From Pseudoflavitalea sp. G-6-1-2 (GTDB lineage: Bacteria > Bacteroidota > Bacteroidia > Chitinophagales > Chitinophagaceae), in the NCBI RefSeq assembly GCF_012927185.1, contig NZ_JABBGB010000001.1, forward strand, positions 1,178,001 through 1,242,000: DNA of 64,000 bases, given 5' to 3'. The position numbers and the translations under genes are program-made. Below are positions 36,031-45,387 of this stretch, piece after piece (the stretch's first letter is position 1; every line of letters starts with the position of its first letter). The notes under the pieces are model-generated. The model saw only the letters and a program-made list of their open reading frames with translations, made no database searches and was not told where the DNA came from.

Positions 36031-38352
36031 CTAAGCAATCGCCAGTGTGTTTTTTTGACTTGGAGTTTGCCCATATTGCGTCCATAATTCAGTTAGGCTG
36101 TTGTCAAATCTTCCAACTGCATCAGGGTTTCCAAGCAGTGAAAATAACCTGCTGATCTTGCTTTTGATATCTGCACGGTTATCAGCAATTTTTTCAACAG
36201 GAACTCCCTGAAGAGCCAGCCAGAGAATATAAAATCCCATGGATGATCTTGCAACACCTCTTTCGAGAAGCAGATCAAGCTTGTGATTCCTGAATGCATC
36301 TGTAGTTTTTGATGAGAGATTTTCTGTCAGAATTTTCAGTTTCTCGATGAATCCAGATTCAAAGCTGTTGAACGAAGTAATAAATGGCTTATGCATAAGA
36401 CGGTTCTCAAGGAGTTTGGTGATATGTGCCTTGTTGGTAATGCGAATCGCAATCTGGCTATGTGTTCTGAAAATAGCCATAAACTCTCTCATTTTGCTTA
36501 ATGTGGGAGGCTCAGTGCCTGCCAGAAAATGCAGGTAGAGAAGGCTGGTCATTAGTTCTTCATTCAGCATTCTGGTGTCAGCTTTTTTAAGATGCAACCA
36601 GGGATAACGTTGAAGAATTTCCTTGATTGATTTTATTATATCCGGATTGGCATACGCATTCCAATACTCAAAGCTGTTAGGTTTGATCGGATATGGTTTA
36701 TAGTTCAGTCTTTTGAATAGTTCTTCAGATCTGAATGTGGCGTTTTCAGATTCTTTGATTTCGATAATATTTAAGTCAAAATTCTGGATCTTCCGCTTAT
36801 TGGCATCTGAGAGACGTTCAAAACTTTTATTGTTCAGCTCCGTCAACATCCCGGAATGTAGATTTAATCTGAACTTATTCTTTTTGGAGCGCTCATATTT
36901 CCCTTGTGGGTTAAGGTATTGTTCGCCTAAGTAACCCAGGATGGACAGCAATCTTTGCTGTCCATCAATCACTTCAAACACACCATCTTTTCTTACGAAA
37001 ACAAATATTGGGTGGATTTTTATTCCCAGCAAAATGCTCTCGATCAGAGAAGATGCTTTGGCAATATTCATAACCTCTCCTCTTTGGTAAGGAGGACGGA
37101 GGTCAAATCTGCCCTTCCTCATTCTGTCTATAATATCGGTAACAGTGTACTTGGTCGGTTCCGCTTTGGTGAAGATCGTGATATTCGATTCCTCTGGAGC
37201 AAAGTCCGGCAAATCTTCAGTAGTAAATGATTGTTGAGCCTTTTTGAAGTTAATAGTCCCCGATAAATATTCTTCAAAAGAGAAATTGAGTTGCTGGCTA
37301 AAGAATAATGCAATCTGCCTGTACCGCATTTTGATATGAGTGGATAGATTGGATTTGTACATGGTGTACTTGTCGAAATGCTTGATGAAGTGCTGAATCA
37401 GCCTGCTTTTGAACTGAGCACTATTGATAATTTCCTGATCTCCGTTTTCGCTTTTGGTTACTGATAATGCCCAAAACAAACAATCAAAAAGAAATCCATT
37501 CGAGCCGGGTTTTATTTTATCAAGCATACTCTTGATTTCGGACAGGTAATTAATGGAAGTCTGAAATTCGTTGAAAATAGATGGAATATCTACTCCTTTT
37601 TTGTCGCGGCTCTCGTGAAGGGAATAGAGATGGAAGTACTTGTTGGCTATATCGTCTCTGTCATAAGAAAAATTACTGATGGGGATTTTATGCAATACCA
37701 GCATTTGCCTGATATGTTGCATTAATGTTTCGATGCTTTTTGTCTTATGGTCAAAAATTGAAGAAACCTGTTCGAGAAAATCATTGTTTTTGAGAAGATT
37801 GATTTTGAAGTAATTGTTAAGGTCGTTATGAAGATAGTCAGCAAGAAAAACCTCTTCTTTTCTCAATGGTGAAATGCCAAGGTTATATCTTTTGAAAATC
37901 TCTCTTGTAAATGCGTCTTTTATCTGAGATCTGTCGTCGGTGTCGTTGGTGGCGAAAACGATAAATCGCAGGCGTGTATCGAGAATTCTATTTTGAGTTA
38001 TTGTATCAAGTTGTGAGTATTTTTTATCAGATAAATACCATAATTTATCAAGTCCATGGCGTTTTAAACTGAACCCATCATTGATAAATCTCTCTATGGT
38101 TTCCACTCTCTGCCTACCGTCTATAATTTCCCATATTTCTGTTGTATCAAATACTACAATAGGAGGGATTTCACCATGAAGAAGAATTGTTTCTATGAAA
38201 TAAGTCGCTTTTACTTCCGTCCAGACATAGTTTCGTTGATAAGGTGGGTTGTAATATAACTTATAACTGGAATTGGATTTATAAATAGAACTGATGGAGA
38301 TAAGTTTATCAGAGATATGAGCTTTATTGCAAGCTTCGATGAGCGTTGTCAT
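36031..38352 (-). CDS. Protein with two DUF262 (ParB/GmrS-like) domains
   Basis: 773 residues. Domain 1 (about 25-230) has YNPPYQRNYVW (34-44) and IDGRQRVET (77-85). Domain 2 (about 400-640) has RPPYQRGEV (419-427) and IDGQQRLLS (462-470). Both thus keep the ParB-like NTP-binding signature. No HNH/DUF1524 nuclease follows, unlike GmrSD. The C-terminal about 130 residues are helical. It may be a two-headed sensor or NTPase relative of GmrS acting with an unlinked partner. It lies 75 bases behind the sigma-factor gene with a terminator hairpin between. Confidence 0.85.
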   Translation of the reverse strand: MTTLIEACNKAHISDKLISISSIYKSNSSYKLYYNPPYQRNYVWTEVKATYFIETILLHGEIPPIVVFDTTEIWEIIDGRQRVETIERFINDGFSLKRHGLDKLWYLSDKKYSQLDTITQNRILDTRLRFIVFATNDTDDRSQIKDAFTREIFKRYNLGISPLRKEEVFLADYLHNDLNNYFKINLLKNNDFLEQVSSIFDHKTKSIETLMQHIRQMLVLHKIPISNFSYDRDDIANKYFHLYSLHESRDKKGVDIPSIFNEFQTSINYLSEIKSMLDKIKPGSNGFLFDCLFWALSVTKSENGDQEIINSAQFKSRLIQHFIKHFDKYTMYKSNLSTHIKMRYRQIALFFSQQLNFSFEEYLSGTINFKKAQQSFTTEDLPDFAPEESNITIFTKAEPTKYTVTDIIDRMRKGRFDLRPPYQRGEVMNIAKASSLIESILLGIKIHPIFVFVRKDGVFEVIDGQQRLLSILGYLGEQYLNPQGKYERSKKNKFRLNLHSGMLTELNNKSFERLSDANKRKIQNFDLNIIEIKESENATFRSEELFKRLNYKPYPIKPNSFEYWNAYANPDIIKSIKEILQRYPWLHLKKADTRMLNEELMTSLLYLHFLAGTEPPTLSKMREFMAIFRTHSQIAIRITNKAHITKLLENRLMHKPFITSFNSFESGFIEKLKILTENLSSKTTDAFRNHKLDLLLERGVARSSMGFYILWLALQGVPVEKIADNRADIKSKISRLFSLLGNPDAVGRFDNSLTELWTQYGQTPSQKNTLAIA

Positions 38353-38374
38353 TTTTTAATGATGTTAATATGGT

Positions 38375-38409
38375 AAAAAATCAGGAGGAGAGACAGACGC
38401 TCCTCCTGA
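38375..38409 (-). terminator. Terminator between sigma factor and tandem-DUF262 gene (possible attenuator)
   Basis: On the minus strand TCAGGAGGAG, loop CGTCTGTCT, CTCCTCCTGA, then six T. A perfect ten-base stem. No room or clear motif for a new promoter is visible between it and the next start at 38352, so the downstream gene seems to rely on read-through or a hidden promoter inside the sigma gene. Confidence 0.85.
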
Positions 38410-38427
38410 GGATTATTGGATTTGCAC

Positions 38428-39174
38428 TTACATTTTTCCAAGCATATCTATAAGTTGCTTTATAGTTATGCCGAAAAGTCTACAAACTTCATTTGGATCC
38501 TCATCGGAATGTTGATAAAAGTAAAGGGCAATCGTAGCTTCCTTCTTACTTAAATAAACATTGATCTTATCCTGCAATGAAGGTGGAATTGTGTTTTTCC
38601 TGGCACGGTCAAGATTATTCATGATGATTTGCAGACGGGATGCTGCCTGTTGAATTCTTTTCTTCACTGCCTGTATAGAAAGACTTAAGTCCTGGGCAAT
38701 TTTATTTTCAGGCATTCCATCCAGGTACTTCTCTACAATAATGCGTAAGTCAGGAGGAAGGCTTGGTGTAGCTTTTCTCAACAGTTCAAGATCGGTTTCA
38801 GTAATTTCTATTGAATTATCTTTCGGGAAAGGCTTCTGGTGAGGTAACCGCCTGTCGGAGACAAATTCAATAAATTCTGTTGGAGCACACCTTTTCCTAT
38901 AACGTCTGAATTCATAAAGGGACCCGAGTACGCGTTTTCTCAGGTAAAAATAGATGTGAGATGAGTTGACCATGTCTGCTCTTTTTTTCCAGAGGCTGAA
39001 AAATGCCTCCTGAGTAAAATCAGCGATATCATTCTTATCCGGATGAATCTGGAAACCATATTCTAACGTAGGTTGGTAAAACCATTCGTAAATATGTTGT
39101 AAACCTACGGGGTCTCCGTCTCTGAATTTTATAAACTGAATAATGTCAGTTAGATTTCTGAACCCAGGGTTCAT
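38428..39174 (-). CDS. ECF-like RNA polymerase sigma factor with C-terminal extension
   Basis: 248 residues, longer than the usual 170-200 of ECF factors. Region 2 (about 30-95) has NDIADFTQEAFFSLWKKR. Region 4 (about 135-195) has LPPDLRIIVEKYLDGMPENK and LSLSIQAVKKRIQQAASRLQ. A further segment of about 50 residues (DKINVYLSKKEATIALYFYQ, VCRLFGITIKQLIDML) resembles an extra helix-turn-helix. No anti-sigma gene and no SusC/D partner is nearby; the next gene is the tandem-DUF262 protein. Confidence 0.8.
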   Translation of the reverse strand: MNPGFRNLTDIIQFIKFRDGDPVGLQHIYEWFYQPTLEYGFQIHPDKNDIADFTQEAFFSLWKKRADMVNSSHIYFYLRKRVLGSLYEFRRYRKRCAPTEFIEFVSDRRLPHQKPFPKDNSIEITETDLELLRKATPSLPPDLRIIVEKYLDGMPENKIAQDLSLSIQAVKKRIQQAASRLQIIMNNLDRARKNTIPPSLQDKINVYLSKKEATIALYFYQHSDEDPNEVCRLFGITIKQLIDMLGKM

Positions 39175-39792
39175 TCGCGTACTAATTTTAGGTTAATTAA
39201 AAAATTTGTTGGCGATATCGCACAGGAATTCCTGGTCAGTTATTCATTGTGAGAAATGAATAAGCTAACAATGACGAGTGGTTGGATGACAGAAATTATA
39301 CGGAAAAAGAGGCCTCTATCTCCCGTAAGGAAACGATCAGGAAATGATTAGTAATGAAAAACTGCACCGATTTCTAAATCAGCAAATGCAGTTCTATTGT
39401 CAATCTGACAATTGAAAATGGAAAGGTTAATCCCGGCTTGCTATCCGCGCATTTTAATTACAACATACGTTGATCTCTAATTGACCTTGTTGGGTAGTGG
39501 TCAATAATTGAGAAGTTGTATAATGTTCGTGGTGTGAAATAGCAAGTGTATGATAGGTTGTAAAGATATACCTTAATAACTTCACAACCAGTACAGTTAA
39601 TAGAAAAAAATAGCAAATTGTGTAACTGCTAGGCTCACATGAATAGATTGAAATGTGTGTGCTGGACGCCAATGGAATACTGCTTTTTTAGTTATTTCCA
39701 TTTACAATTAAGGAATGGTGTGTACTACGTAAAGGAGCCCTCTTCTTCAGAATATTTCTTATATTGATATAGTTAATGCCCAATAACCTGCT
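39175..39792. other. Intergenic region with several inverted repeats
   Basis: 618 bases, A/T-rich. Perfect inverted repeats: CAGGAATTCCTG (39223-39234, upstream of the sigma gene), ATTGTCA-ATC-TGACAAT (39396-39412), ATTGACC-N12-GGTCAAT (about 39480-39505) and AATGGAA-N18-TTCCATT (39671-39702). A 72-codon reverse frame (39454-39672) looks spurious. The region may hold promoters and operators for the sigma gene and the edge of the accessory segment. Confidence 0.5.
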
Positions 39793-40227
39793 ATGTCACT
39801 TAGAAGCATCCATCCTGATTTTCTCTTTCTTTTGGAATTCAAAGAAAAAGAGCTGATCCAATTATTCAAAGATTTACGGGCCTTTATGCTCGATATCCAT
39901 CCGGATAGCAATGAGTTGTTATACCATACACACGCGCTCACTGCCGTATTTTCCACTTCCGATAAACTTGCAGACGCTTACTGCATGATTCCCATCTACA
40001 CCAATCATCTCAACCTCGGATTTAATAAAGGCACTAAACTGAATGATCCGCATAAGCTCCTTACGGGAACCGGCAATCTGATCAGGCATATATCCATCAC
40101 TACGCAAGCGGATTTTAATAACAAAAAGGTGAAGGATCTTGTAAAAGCTGCCATCGATTTTGCAATCAAAGACATGGATAAACCAACGAAAGTGAAAGGC
40201 GCTACCATTTCAAAAATTAAGAAATAA
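39793..40227 (+). CDS. DUF1801-domain protein
   Basis: 144 residues. The conserved stretch LGFNKGTKLNDPHKLLTGTG followed by NLIRHISI is characteristic of the YdhG/DUF1801 fold, a small alpha-beta protein of unknown function related to frataxin-like or iron-chaperone-annotated families. The Lys-rich C-terminus (PTKVKGATISKIKK) is typical. Confidence 0.85.
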   Translation: MSLRSIHPDFLFLLEFKEKELIQLFKDLRAFMLDIHPDSNELLYHTHALTAVFSTSDKLADAYCMIPIYTNHLNLGFNKGTKLNDPHKLLTGTGNLIRHISITTQADFNNKKVKDLVKAAIDFAIKDMDKPTKVKGATISKIKK

Positions 40228-40315
40228 GGCAGAAGCTTAACGCCGGACCTCTTCATAAAAACCGAAGAACCCCTTTCTTTGCAACAAATAACAGTAAGGC
40301 AATTATACTACCGAA

Positions 40316-41410
40316 ATGAAAACACCAGCTCTGAAAACCCTGATAGCAGTAAATATGCTGCTGCTTTGCGTAAACGCTTTTGCTCAAAACAACATCCGTT
40401 ACGTAAAGGCAGAGACTTTGACCCTGATCGGCAAAGCAAAAAAAACAGATTCTTGTTTTCAGCGGATCGATAGTGCAGAGGCGGCTCCCATGCCAATGGC
40501 CGTAAGAAGTCTTGCAAAGCAAAGCGCCGGAATTGCCGTACTGTTCGAGACAAACTCAACTACCATCCGCGCCAAATGGAAATTATCGGGAGAAGTTTAT
40601 CTCAGCAACATGACGCCCATCGCTCATAGCGGACTCGATCTGTATTGCTTCCGGAATAACAAATGGCAATATGTAAACGTGGGGAAACCTGCTAAAGGAA
40701 TCGATCAGGAGCAGCGGATCATTGAAAACATGGATAACTCCACCAAGCAATTCATGATCTATCTTCCTTTGTACAACTCAATAAACGATTTGCAGATCGG
40801 AGTAGAAGAGAATGCTATTATAAAGTCTCCTGCGCATGCTGCTGTTGATACAACATTGCGTGTTGTTGTGTATGGATCCAGCATTGTTCAGGGAGCTTCT
40901 GCAAGCAGACCGGGGATGGCTTATCCTGCCATCCTGCAACGCAGAACAGGATATGATGTGATCAATCTTGGTTTCAGCGGCAACGCCAAAATGGAAAAAG
41001 AGCTGGCTGAATATCTGGCTACAGTTCCTGCAGATTGTTATGTACTCGACTGCATTCCCAATCCATCTCCGGAAGAAATCAACGAAAGATCTTATCCATT
41101 CATAAAGCTGTTATGTGGGAAGAAGCCCAATACTCCCATCATCTTAGTTGAAACTGTGTTCAGAGAAAATGGAAACTGGGATCAAAAAGTAGGACAGCGA
41201 ATTACGCGGCAAAACGAGGAGATCAGGAAAACCTACAATCGATTAATTAAAGAAGGAGTAAAGAATATCTATTACATCGAAACCACAAAGCTGATAGGGA
41301 ATGATCACGAAGCAACCGTCGATGGAGTGCATCTTTCCGATCTTGGATTTACCAGAATTGCAGATGCGCTGCTGCCACTGATAGAGCAGGCAATGAAGAA
41401 ACACAAATAG
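40316..41410 (+). CDS. Secreted SGNH/GDSL-type hydrolase
   Basis: 364 residues. A signal peptide (about 1-23, ending NAFAQ) is followed by an N-terminal beta domain (about 30-170), then the SGNH domain: block I GSSIVQGASA (Ser nucleophile), block II GFSGNAKME (Gly/Asn), block V DGVHLSDLG (Asp-His). Two-domain SGNH proteins of this kind are often carbohydrate esterases such as deacetylases acting on plant polysaccharides. A TTTCTTTG -7-like element lies about 40 bases upstream. Confidence 0.88.
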   Translation: MKTPALKTLIAVNMLLLCVNAFAQNNIRYVKAETLTLIGKAKKTDSCFQRIDSAEAAPMPMAVRSLAKQSAGIAVLFETNSTTIRAKWKLSGEVYLSNMTPIAHSGLDLYCFRNNKWQYVNVGKPAKGIDQEQRIIENMDNSTKQFMIYLPLYNSINDLQIGVEENAIIKSPAHAAVDTTLRVVVYGSSIVQGASASRPGMAYPAILQRRTGYDVINLGFSGNAKMEKELAEYLATVPADCYVLDCIPNPSPEEINERSYPFIKLLCGKKPNTPIILVETVFRENGNWDQKVGQRITRQNEEIRKTYNRLIKEGVKNIYYIETTKLIGNDHEATVDGVHLSDLGFTRIADALLPLIEQAMKKHK

Positions 41411-41593
41411 TGGCGATTATTTTTCAGCAATTCCGATGTCTTTTTCATATCCCACAAATTAATCAGTAGCTAAAATATCTTCATTTTAATAATGCGTTTT
41501 CTTGCAGGTTTTATTCTTATCCACACCGATTGATTCCTGCATTTTTTTGCAATTCATTAATTATTTTGGGCATAAACCAGCAAATCGCAGCTT

Positions 41594-43969
41594 ATGAGAA
41601 AAACTCTACTAGCATTCCTATGCGTTGGAGCGAGCCTGGTGACGATTGCCCAACAAGCACCCAAACGCGAAATGAGGGGTGCCTGGATCGCCACCTATTC
41701 AAACATCGACTGGCCCAACCGCACTCAAACACCAGCACAGCAACGTGCAGCATTTCTTTCCATTCTCGAACATCACAAAGCAACAGGACTGAATACCCTG
41801 TTCATTCAGGTAAGAAGTCAATGCGATGCAATGTATGCGAGCAGCATCGAACCGTGGTCTGCAGATCTCACCGGTACGCAGGGCAAGCCACCCACAGAAT
41901 TTTGGGACCCCATGCAATTTATGATTGATGAATGCCACAAGCGTGGCATCGAATTTCATGCATGGTTGAATCCTTACCGTGCAGCGGGCAACTCAAACAG
42001 CCTGCCATCTTTTTCCGAAACCCATGTAGCCAAACAACATCCTGAGTGGTTATTAAGTCAGGGCACATTAAGAGTATTAGACCCCGGACTGCAACCGGTT
42101 CGTGAGTACATTCTCAGTGTGATCACCGATATTGTAAACCGATACGATGTGGATGGAATTCATTTCGATGATTACTTCTATCCACCCGCAGCGCCGTCAG
42201 GAACTACGCCATACAACGATGATGCGAGCTTCGCAAACGATCCACGCGGATTCACCAATCGTGCCGACTGGAGAAGGGACAACGTAAACCTGCTCATCAA
42301 AAAAGTAAATGATACCATCCTTCATCTCAAGCCATGGGTGAAATTTGGCGTATCTCCTTCGGGCATTTACAGAAACAGCACCAACCCGGAAATCGGAACT
42401 CCAACCAGCGGACTGGAACACTACACCACTTTGTATGCCGATACAAAAAAATGGCTGCAGCAAGGTTGGGTTGATTACATCGCTCCGCAGGTGTATTGGT
42501 ATATCGGGCAACCAGGCGCAAACTATGCAGCCATCGTTCCGTGGTGGAATAATCAGGCCAATGGACGACATATCTACATCGGTATGGCCGGATACAAAGT
42601 GAATGATCCTGCAATGGGCGTCAACTGGGCAAACCCTTCTCAGATCCCCAATGAAATGAGACTGAACAGAACTTTCAGCAATATCTACGGTCAGTCCATT
42701 TATAATACAAGCAGCATGAGAAGTACTGCCAGACTGGGTTTCAGAGATTCACTCAGGCTGTTCTTCTACAATCTTCCCGTATTGCAGCCACGCATGCCGT
42801 GGCGCGATAGCATCGCTCCCGCGCAGCCCAATGCATTGTATGTGGCGAAATTCAGAACAGACTCTGTTGTTCTCAAATGGCAGCAGCAGCCATCTTCCGA
42901 TGAATTGAACAGAACCAGACAATATGTGATCTATCGTTCAACAAGCGAGCAGATCGATACCGCGAATGCTGCAAACATCCTTGCCATCACAAATGCAGAT
43001 CAAGCTGCATTCACAGATGTTTCCGGGGAAGATGGAGCAACTTACTACTACGCGGTGAGCGCTCTTGACCGTTTTCATAATGAGAGCAATGCTTCCAACA
43101 GTGCATCGAATTTGCCTCCGGCAATTACCTGCCCTGATCCGCAACAACTGTACACAGATTCTTCCTGCAACATTACTGTGCCAGACTACTCGGCACTTGT
43201 AAGAGTAAACGGGCAGATAAATGCTCCGGGCATCACAGTAACGCAAACTCCTGCTGCAGGCACTGTAATCAATGGGCATCATAATTTTGATATTACTTTC
43301 AGTGCTATTGATGAAGCCAGTCATAAAACTGAATGTGTATTCCCTATTCAATTAAAAGACACCATCGCTCCTGTGATCAGCAATGCAGGTGTTAGTACAG
43401 CCGAACTCTGGCCTCCGAATCACAAGCTGAAAGATGTTGCCGTGATTTACGATGCGAAAGACAATTGCAGCACAGTACAAACCAGTTTGTCTGTAACCAG
43501 CAATGAACCTGTAGCTGGCGGAATCTATGGAAACACTTCTCCAGACTGGGTTGTAGTGAATGATCATCTGGTTCAGCTGCGTGCAGAATACGGGCCATTC
43601 GGAAATGGAAGAATCTACACAATCACCATCACTGCAACAGACAGCGTGGGTAACTCCAGCCAGCAGCAGGTGCAGGTGAAGGCGCCGAGATTCCCGGAAA
43701 ATCCGAATCCACATGCAATGCTTACTGTGAAGGCATATCCGAACCCAACGCCTGATCAATTCTATGTGATCACACTGAGCACTTCATTGCAAACGATCAG
43801 TTACACAGTAACCGATCTTGCAGGCAAAGTGATAGAATCGAAAACAGGACTGTCCGCTAACGGTCTCTTCAATATTGGGTCCAGCTATCAGCCAGGAATG
43901 TATATTCTGAAAGTTTCACAGGGTCAGCAGTCGCAGACGCTGAAACTGGTGAAGACGGCAAGGAAGTAA
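41594..43969 (+). CDS. GHL10/DUF187-family glycoside-hydrolase-like protein with T9SS sorting domain
   Basis: 791 residues. Signal peptide (1-19), then the GHL10 barrel (about 25-380) with EMRGAWIATYSNIDWPNR, NTLFIQVRSQCDAMY, FHAWLNPYR and VDGIHFDDYFYP. A fibronectin-like segment (about 400-500) and HYR-like modules (about 505-700) follow. The C-terminal about 75 residues start VKAYPNPTPDQFYV and end YILKVSQGQQSQTLKLVKT, a type A sorting domain. It is predicted to be exported by type IX secretion to the surface. The substrate is probably peptidoglycan or another glycan. Confidence 0.92.
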   Translation: MRKTLLAFLCVGASLVTIAQQAPKREMRGAWIATYSNIDWPNRTQTPAQQRAAFLSILEHHKATGLNTLFIQVRSQCDAMYASSIEPWSADLTGTQGKPPTEFWDPMQFMIDECHKRGIEFHAWLNPYRAAGNSNSLPSFSETHVAKQHPEWLLSQGTLRVLDPGLQPVREYILSVITDIVNRYDVDGIHFDDYFYPPAAPSGTTPYNDDASFANDPRGFTNRADWRRDNVNLLIKKVNDTILHLKPWVKFGVSPSGIYRNSTNPEIGTPTSGLEHYTTLYADTKKWLQQGWVDYIAPQVYWYIGQPGANYAAIVPWWNNQANGRHIYIGMAGYKVNDPAMGVNWANPSQIPNEMRLNRTFSNIYGQSIYNTSSMRSTARLGFRDSLRLFFYNLPVLQPRMPWRDSIAPAQPNALYVAKFRTDSVVLKWQQQPSSDELNRTRQYVIYRSTSEQIDTANAANILAITNADQAAFTDVSGEDGATYYYAVSALDRFHNESNASNSASNLPPAITCPDPQQLYTDSSCNITVPDYSALVRVNGQINAPGITVTQTPAAGTVINGHHNFDITFSAIDEASHKTECVFPIQLKDTIAPVISNAGVSTAELWPPNHKLKDVAVIYDAKDNCSTVQTSLSVTSNEPVAGGIYGNTSPDWVVVNDHLVQLRAEYGPFGNGRIYTITITATDSVGNSSQQQVQVKAPRFPENPNPHAMLTVKAYPNPTPDQFYVITLSTSLQTISYTVTDLAGKVIESKTGLSANGLFNIGSSYQPGMYILKVSQGQQSQTLKLVKTARK

Positions 43970-43989
43970 TTCGTTATTCAACCATATGC

Positions 43990-44028
43990 AAAAGGATCTG
44001 ATCATAACGATCAGATCCTTTGCTTTTT
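43990..44028 (+). terminator. Rho-independent terminator after the GHL10 gene
   Basis: AAAGGATCTGATC, loop ATAAC, GATCAGATCCTTT, then GCTTTTT. Thirteen-base perfect stem. Confidence 0.92.
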
Positions 44029-44080
44029 GCTGTATTAATACTGTTTTTCTTATCTCTAATATTGGGTGATCAACAGAATA

Positions 44081-44111
44081 TTTGGAACAAAAAAATGAAA
44101 TAGTATCTTTG
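44081..44111 (+). promoter_or_regulatory. Promoter of rtcB
   Basis: TTTG (44081-44084), 19 bases, TATCTTTG (44104-44111). The leader of about 90 nt contains small hairpins CCGAT-AAAT-ATCGG and ACATCT...AGATGT. Confidence 0.75.
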
Positions 44112-44209
44112 CACTACCGATAAATATCGGCTGCTGACATCTCTGTAGGGGACAGATGTTCCTGCCAAGGTCCCCGGAAATAATCTTTTTTTCTCCCAAA
44201 TTAAAGAAC

Positions 44210-45340
44210 ATGGCTTCTATTGGATTCTATTGCGATCCCAATAGCATTGAAGAAAATGCTTTGGAGCAATTACAGCAGTATGCACAGCGCGAATACGTTC
44301 AAAACATCTGTGCCTTTACTGATATTCATTATTGTGCTGAGAAGGCTTTGCCTGTTGGTGTTGCTTTTTCTACTCAGGATTACATCTATCCCCTGATCAC
44401 CGGTAAAGACATCGGTTGCGGTGTGATGTATCTCAAAATCGATAAGAAATATTGGCTGAAACACTTCGATAAGAACGAACACTTCAGGGCGCTGAATTTT
44501 GCGCATACAAAAATGACAGACGACGGCCTCGGTGGTGGCAATCATTTTCTCTCCATAGAGGAAGATGATCAGGCCGTTTTCATTATCTGCCACACAGGCA
44601 CAAGAGACAGAGGGATTGCTCTTTATCAGCAATGTATTCAGCTGACACGCGATTATTCACGCGAAGCTGGTACGATCGCTGATCATATCCACATTGATTT
44701 TCTGAAAGAAGATTTCATTCAGTATTACAATGCAACATTACTGTTCGGATATGAGCGAAGAAAGAACTTTTGCCTGAAAACGCTCGCTTTTCTGCAAAAC
44801 GCCAATTACGTGAAAAGCAATAAAGCGATGATAGCAAAAGACTATCTCGAAGTAAATTTCAAACAGCATGGAGATCAGGGAGAACTTTATGGCACTCCTT
44901 ATCAGCTGGAAGATTCTGTGCACAATCATATCCGTTTTTCAAAAGGAAATGTGATTCACCGGAAAGGCAGTACAGAACTCAATCCTGGTAAAACGGTGGT
45001 GATTCCGTTGTCGATGTCCAGAGGAAGTTTGCTGGTACAGGCATTGAACAGTAGTGCAACGGAAGATGCCCTGCAGTCATGCGCGCATGGTGCAGGCAGA
45101 AGGTTGTCGAGATTCGATGCCATGAAATACTGGAAAACAGTTTTGAAAGAAAAGCAACGGAAAGAGTTCAGACAGCAATTCAGTGAACTGTTGAACAAGT
45201 CTGGAGAATTTCCGCAAGGGTATATTCAGGAGTTTGATTTTGCTTACAAAGATGCGACCGATATTTTCAAATATCAGCCTCATTTGAAGAAGGTCACCAC
45301 TACAACACCTGTTGTAACTATCAAATACTCTGAAATCTGA
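44210..45340 (+). CDS. rtcB: RtcB-family RNA ligase
   Basis: 376 residues from the ATG at 44210 (MASIGFYCDP); the longer frame from 44156 lies in the leader. Metal and catalytic motifs: GKDIGCGV (C70), GGGNHF (H112), HTGTRDRG (H128), VHNH (H238/H240) and the guanylated histidine H293 in AHGAGRRLSR. RtcB joins 2',3'-cyclic phosphate or 3'-phosphate RNA ends to 5'-OH ends using GTP and Mn2+. In bacteria it repairs tRNA and rRNA broken by endonuclease toxins. No archease or RtcA is adjacent. Confidence 0.95.
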   Translation: MASIGFYCDPNSIEENALEQLQQYAQREYVQNICAFTDIHYCAEKALPVGVAFSTQDYIYPLITGKDIGCGVMYLKIDKKYWLKHFDKNEHFRALNFAHTKMTDDGLGGGNHFLSIEEDDQAVFIICHTGTRDRGIALYQQCIQLTRDYSREAGTIADHIHIDFLKEDFIQYYNATLLFGYERRKNFCLKTLAFLQNANYVKSNKAMIAKDYLEVNFKQHGDQGELYGTPYQLEDSVHNHIRFSKGNVIHRKGSTELNPGKTVVIPLSMSRGSLLVQALNSSATEDALQSCAHGAGRRLSRFDAMKYWKTVLKEKQRKEFRQQFSELLNKSGEFPQGYIQEFDFAYKDATDIFKYQPHLKKVTTTTPVVTIKYSEI

Positions 45341-45346
45341 TTCTCG

Positions 45347-45381
45347 CATGAGGCGGCATTGCTGCCGCCTCATTTTTTTTA
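45347..45381. terminator. Bidirectional terminator between rtcB and the LytTR regulator
   Basis: ATGAGGCGGCA, loop TTGC, TGCCGCCTCAT, then eight T. It also serves the opposite-strand operon. Confidence 0.9.
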
Positions 45382-45387
45382 ATGCTA

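Noticed and set aside
39454-39672. 72-codon reverse frame in the sigma upstream region
   Set aside because: Ser/Thr/Tyr-rich low-complexity translation of A/T-rich spacer; no start context or similarity.
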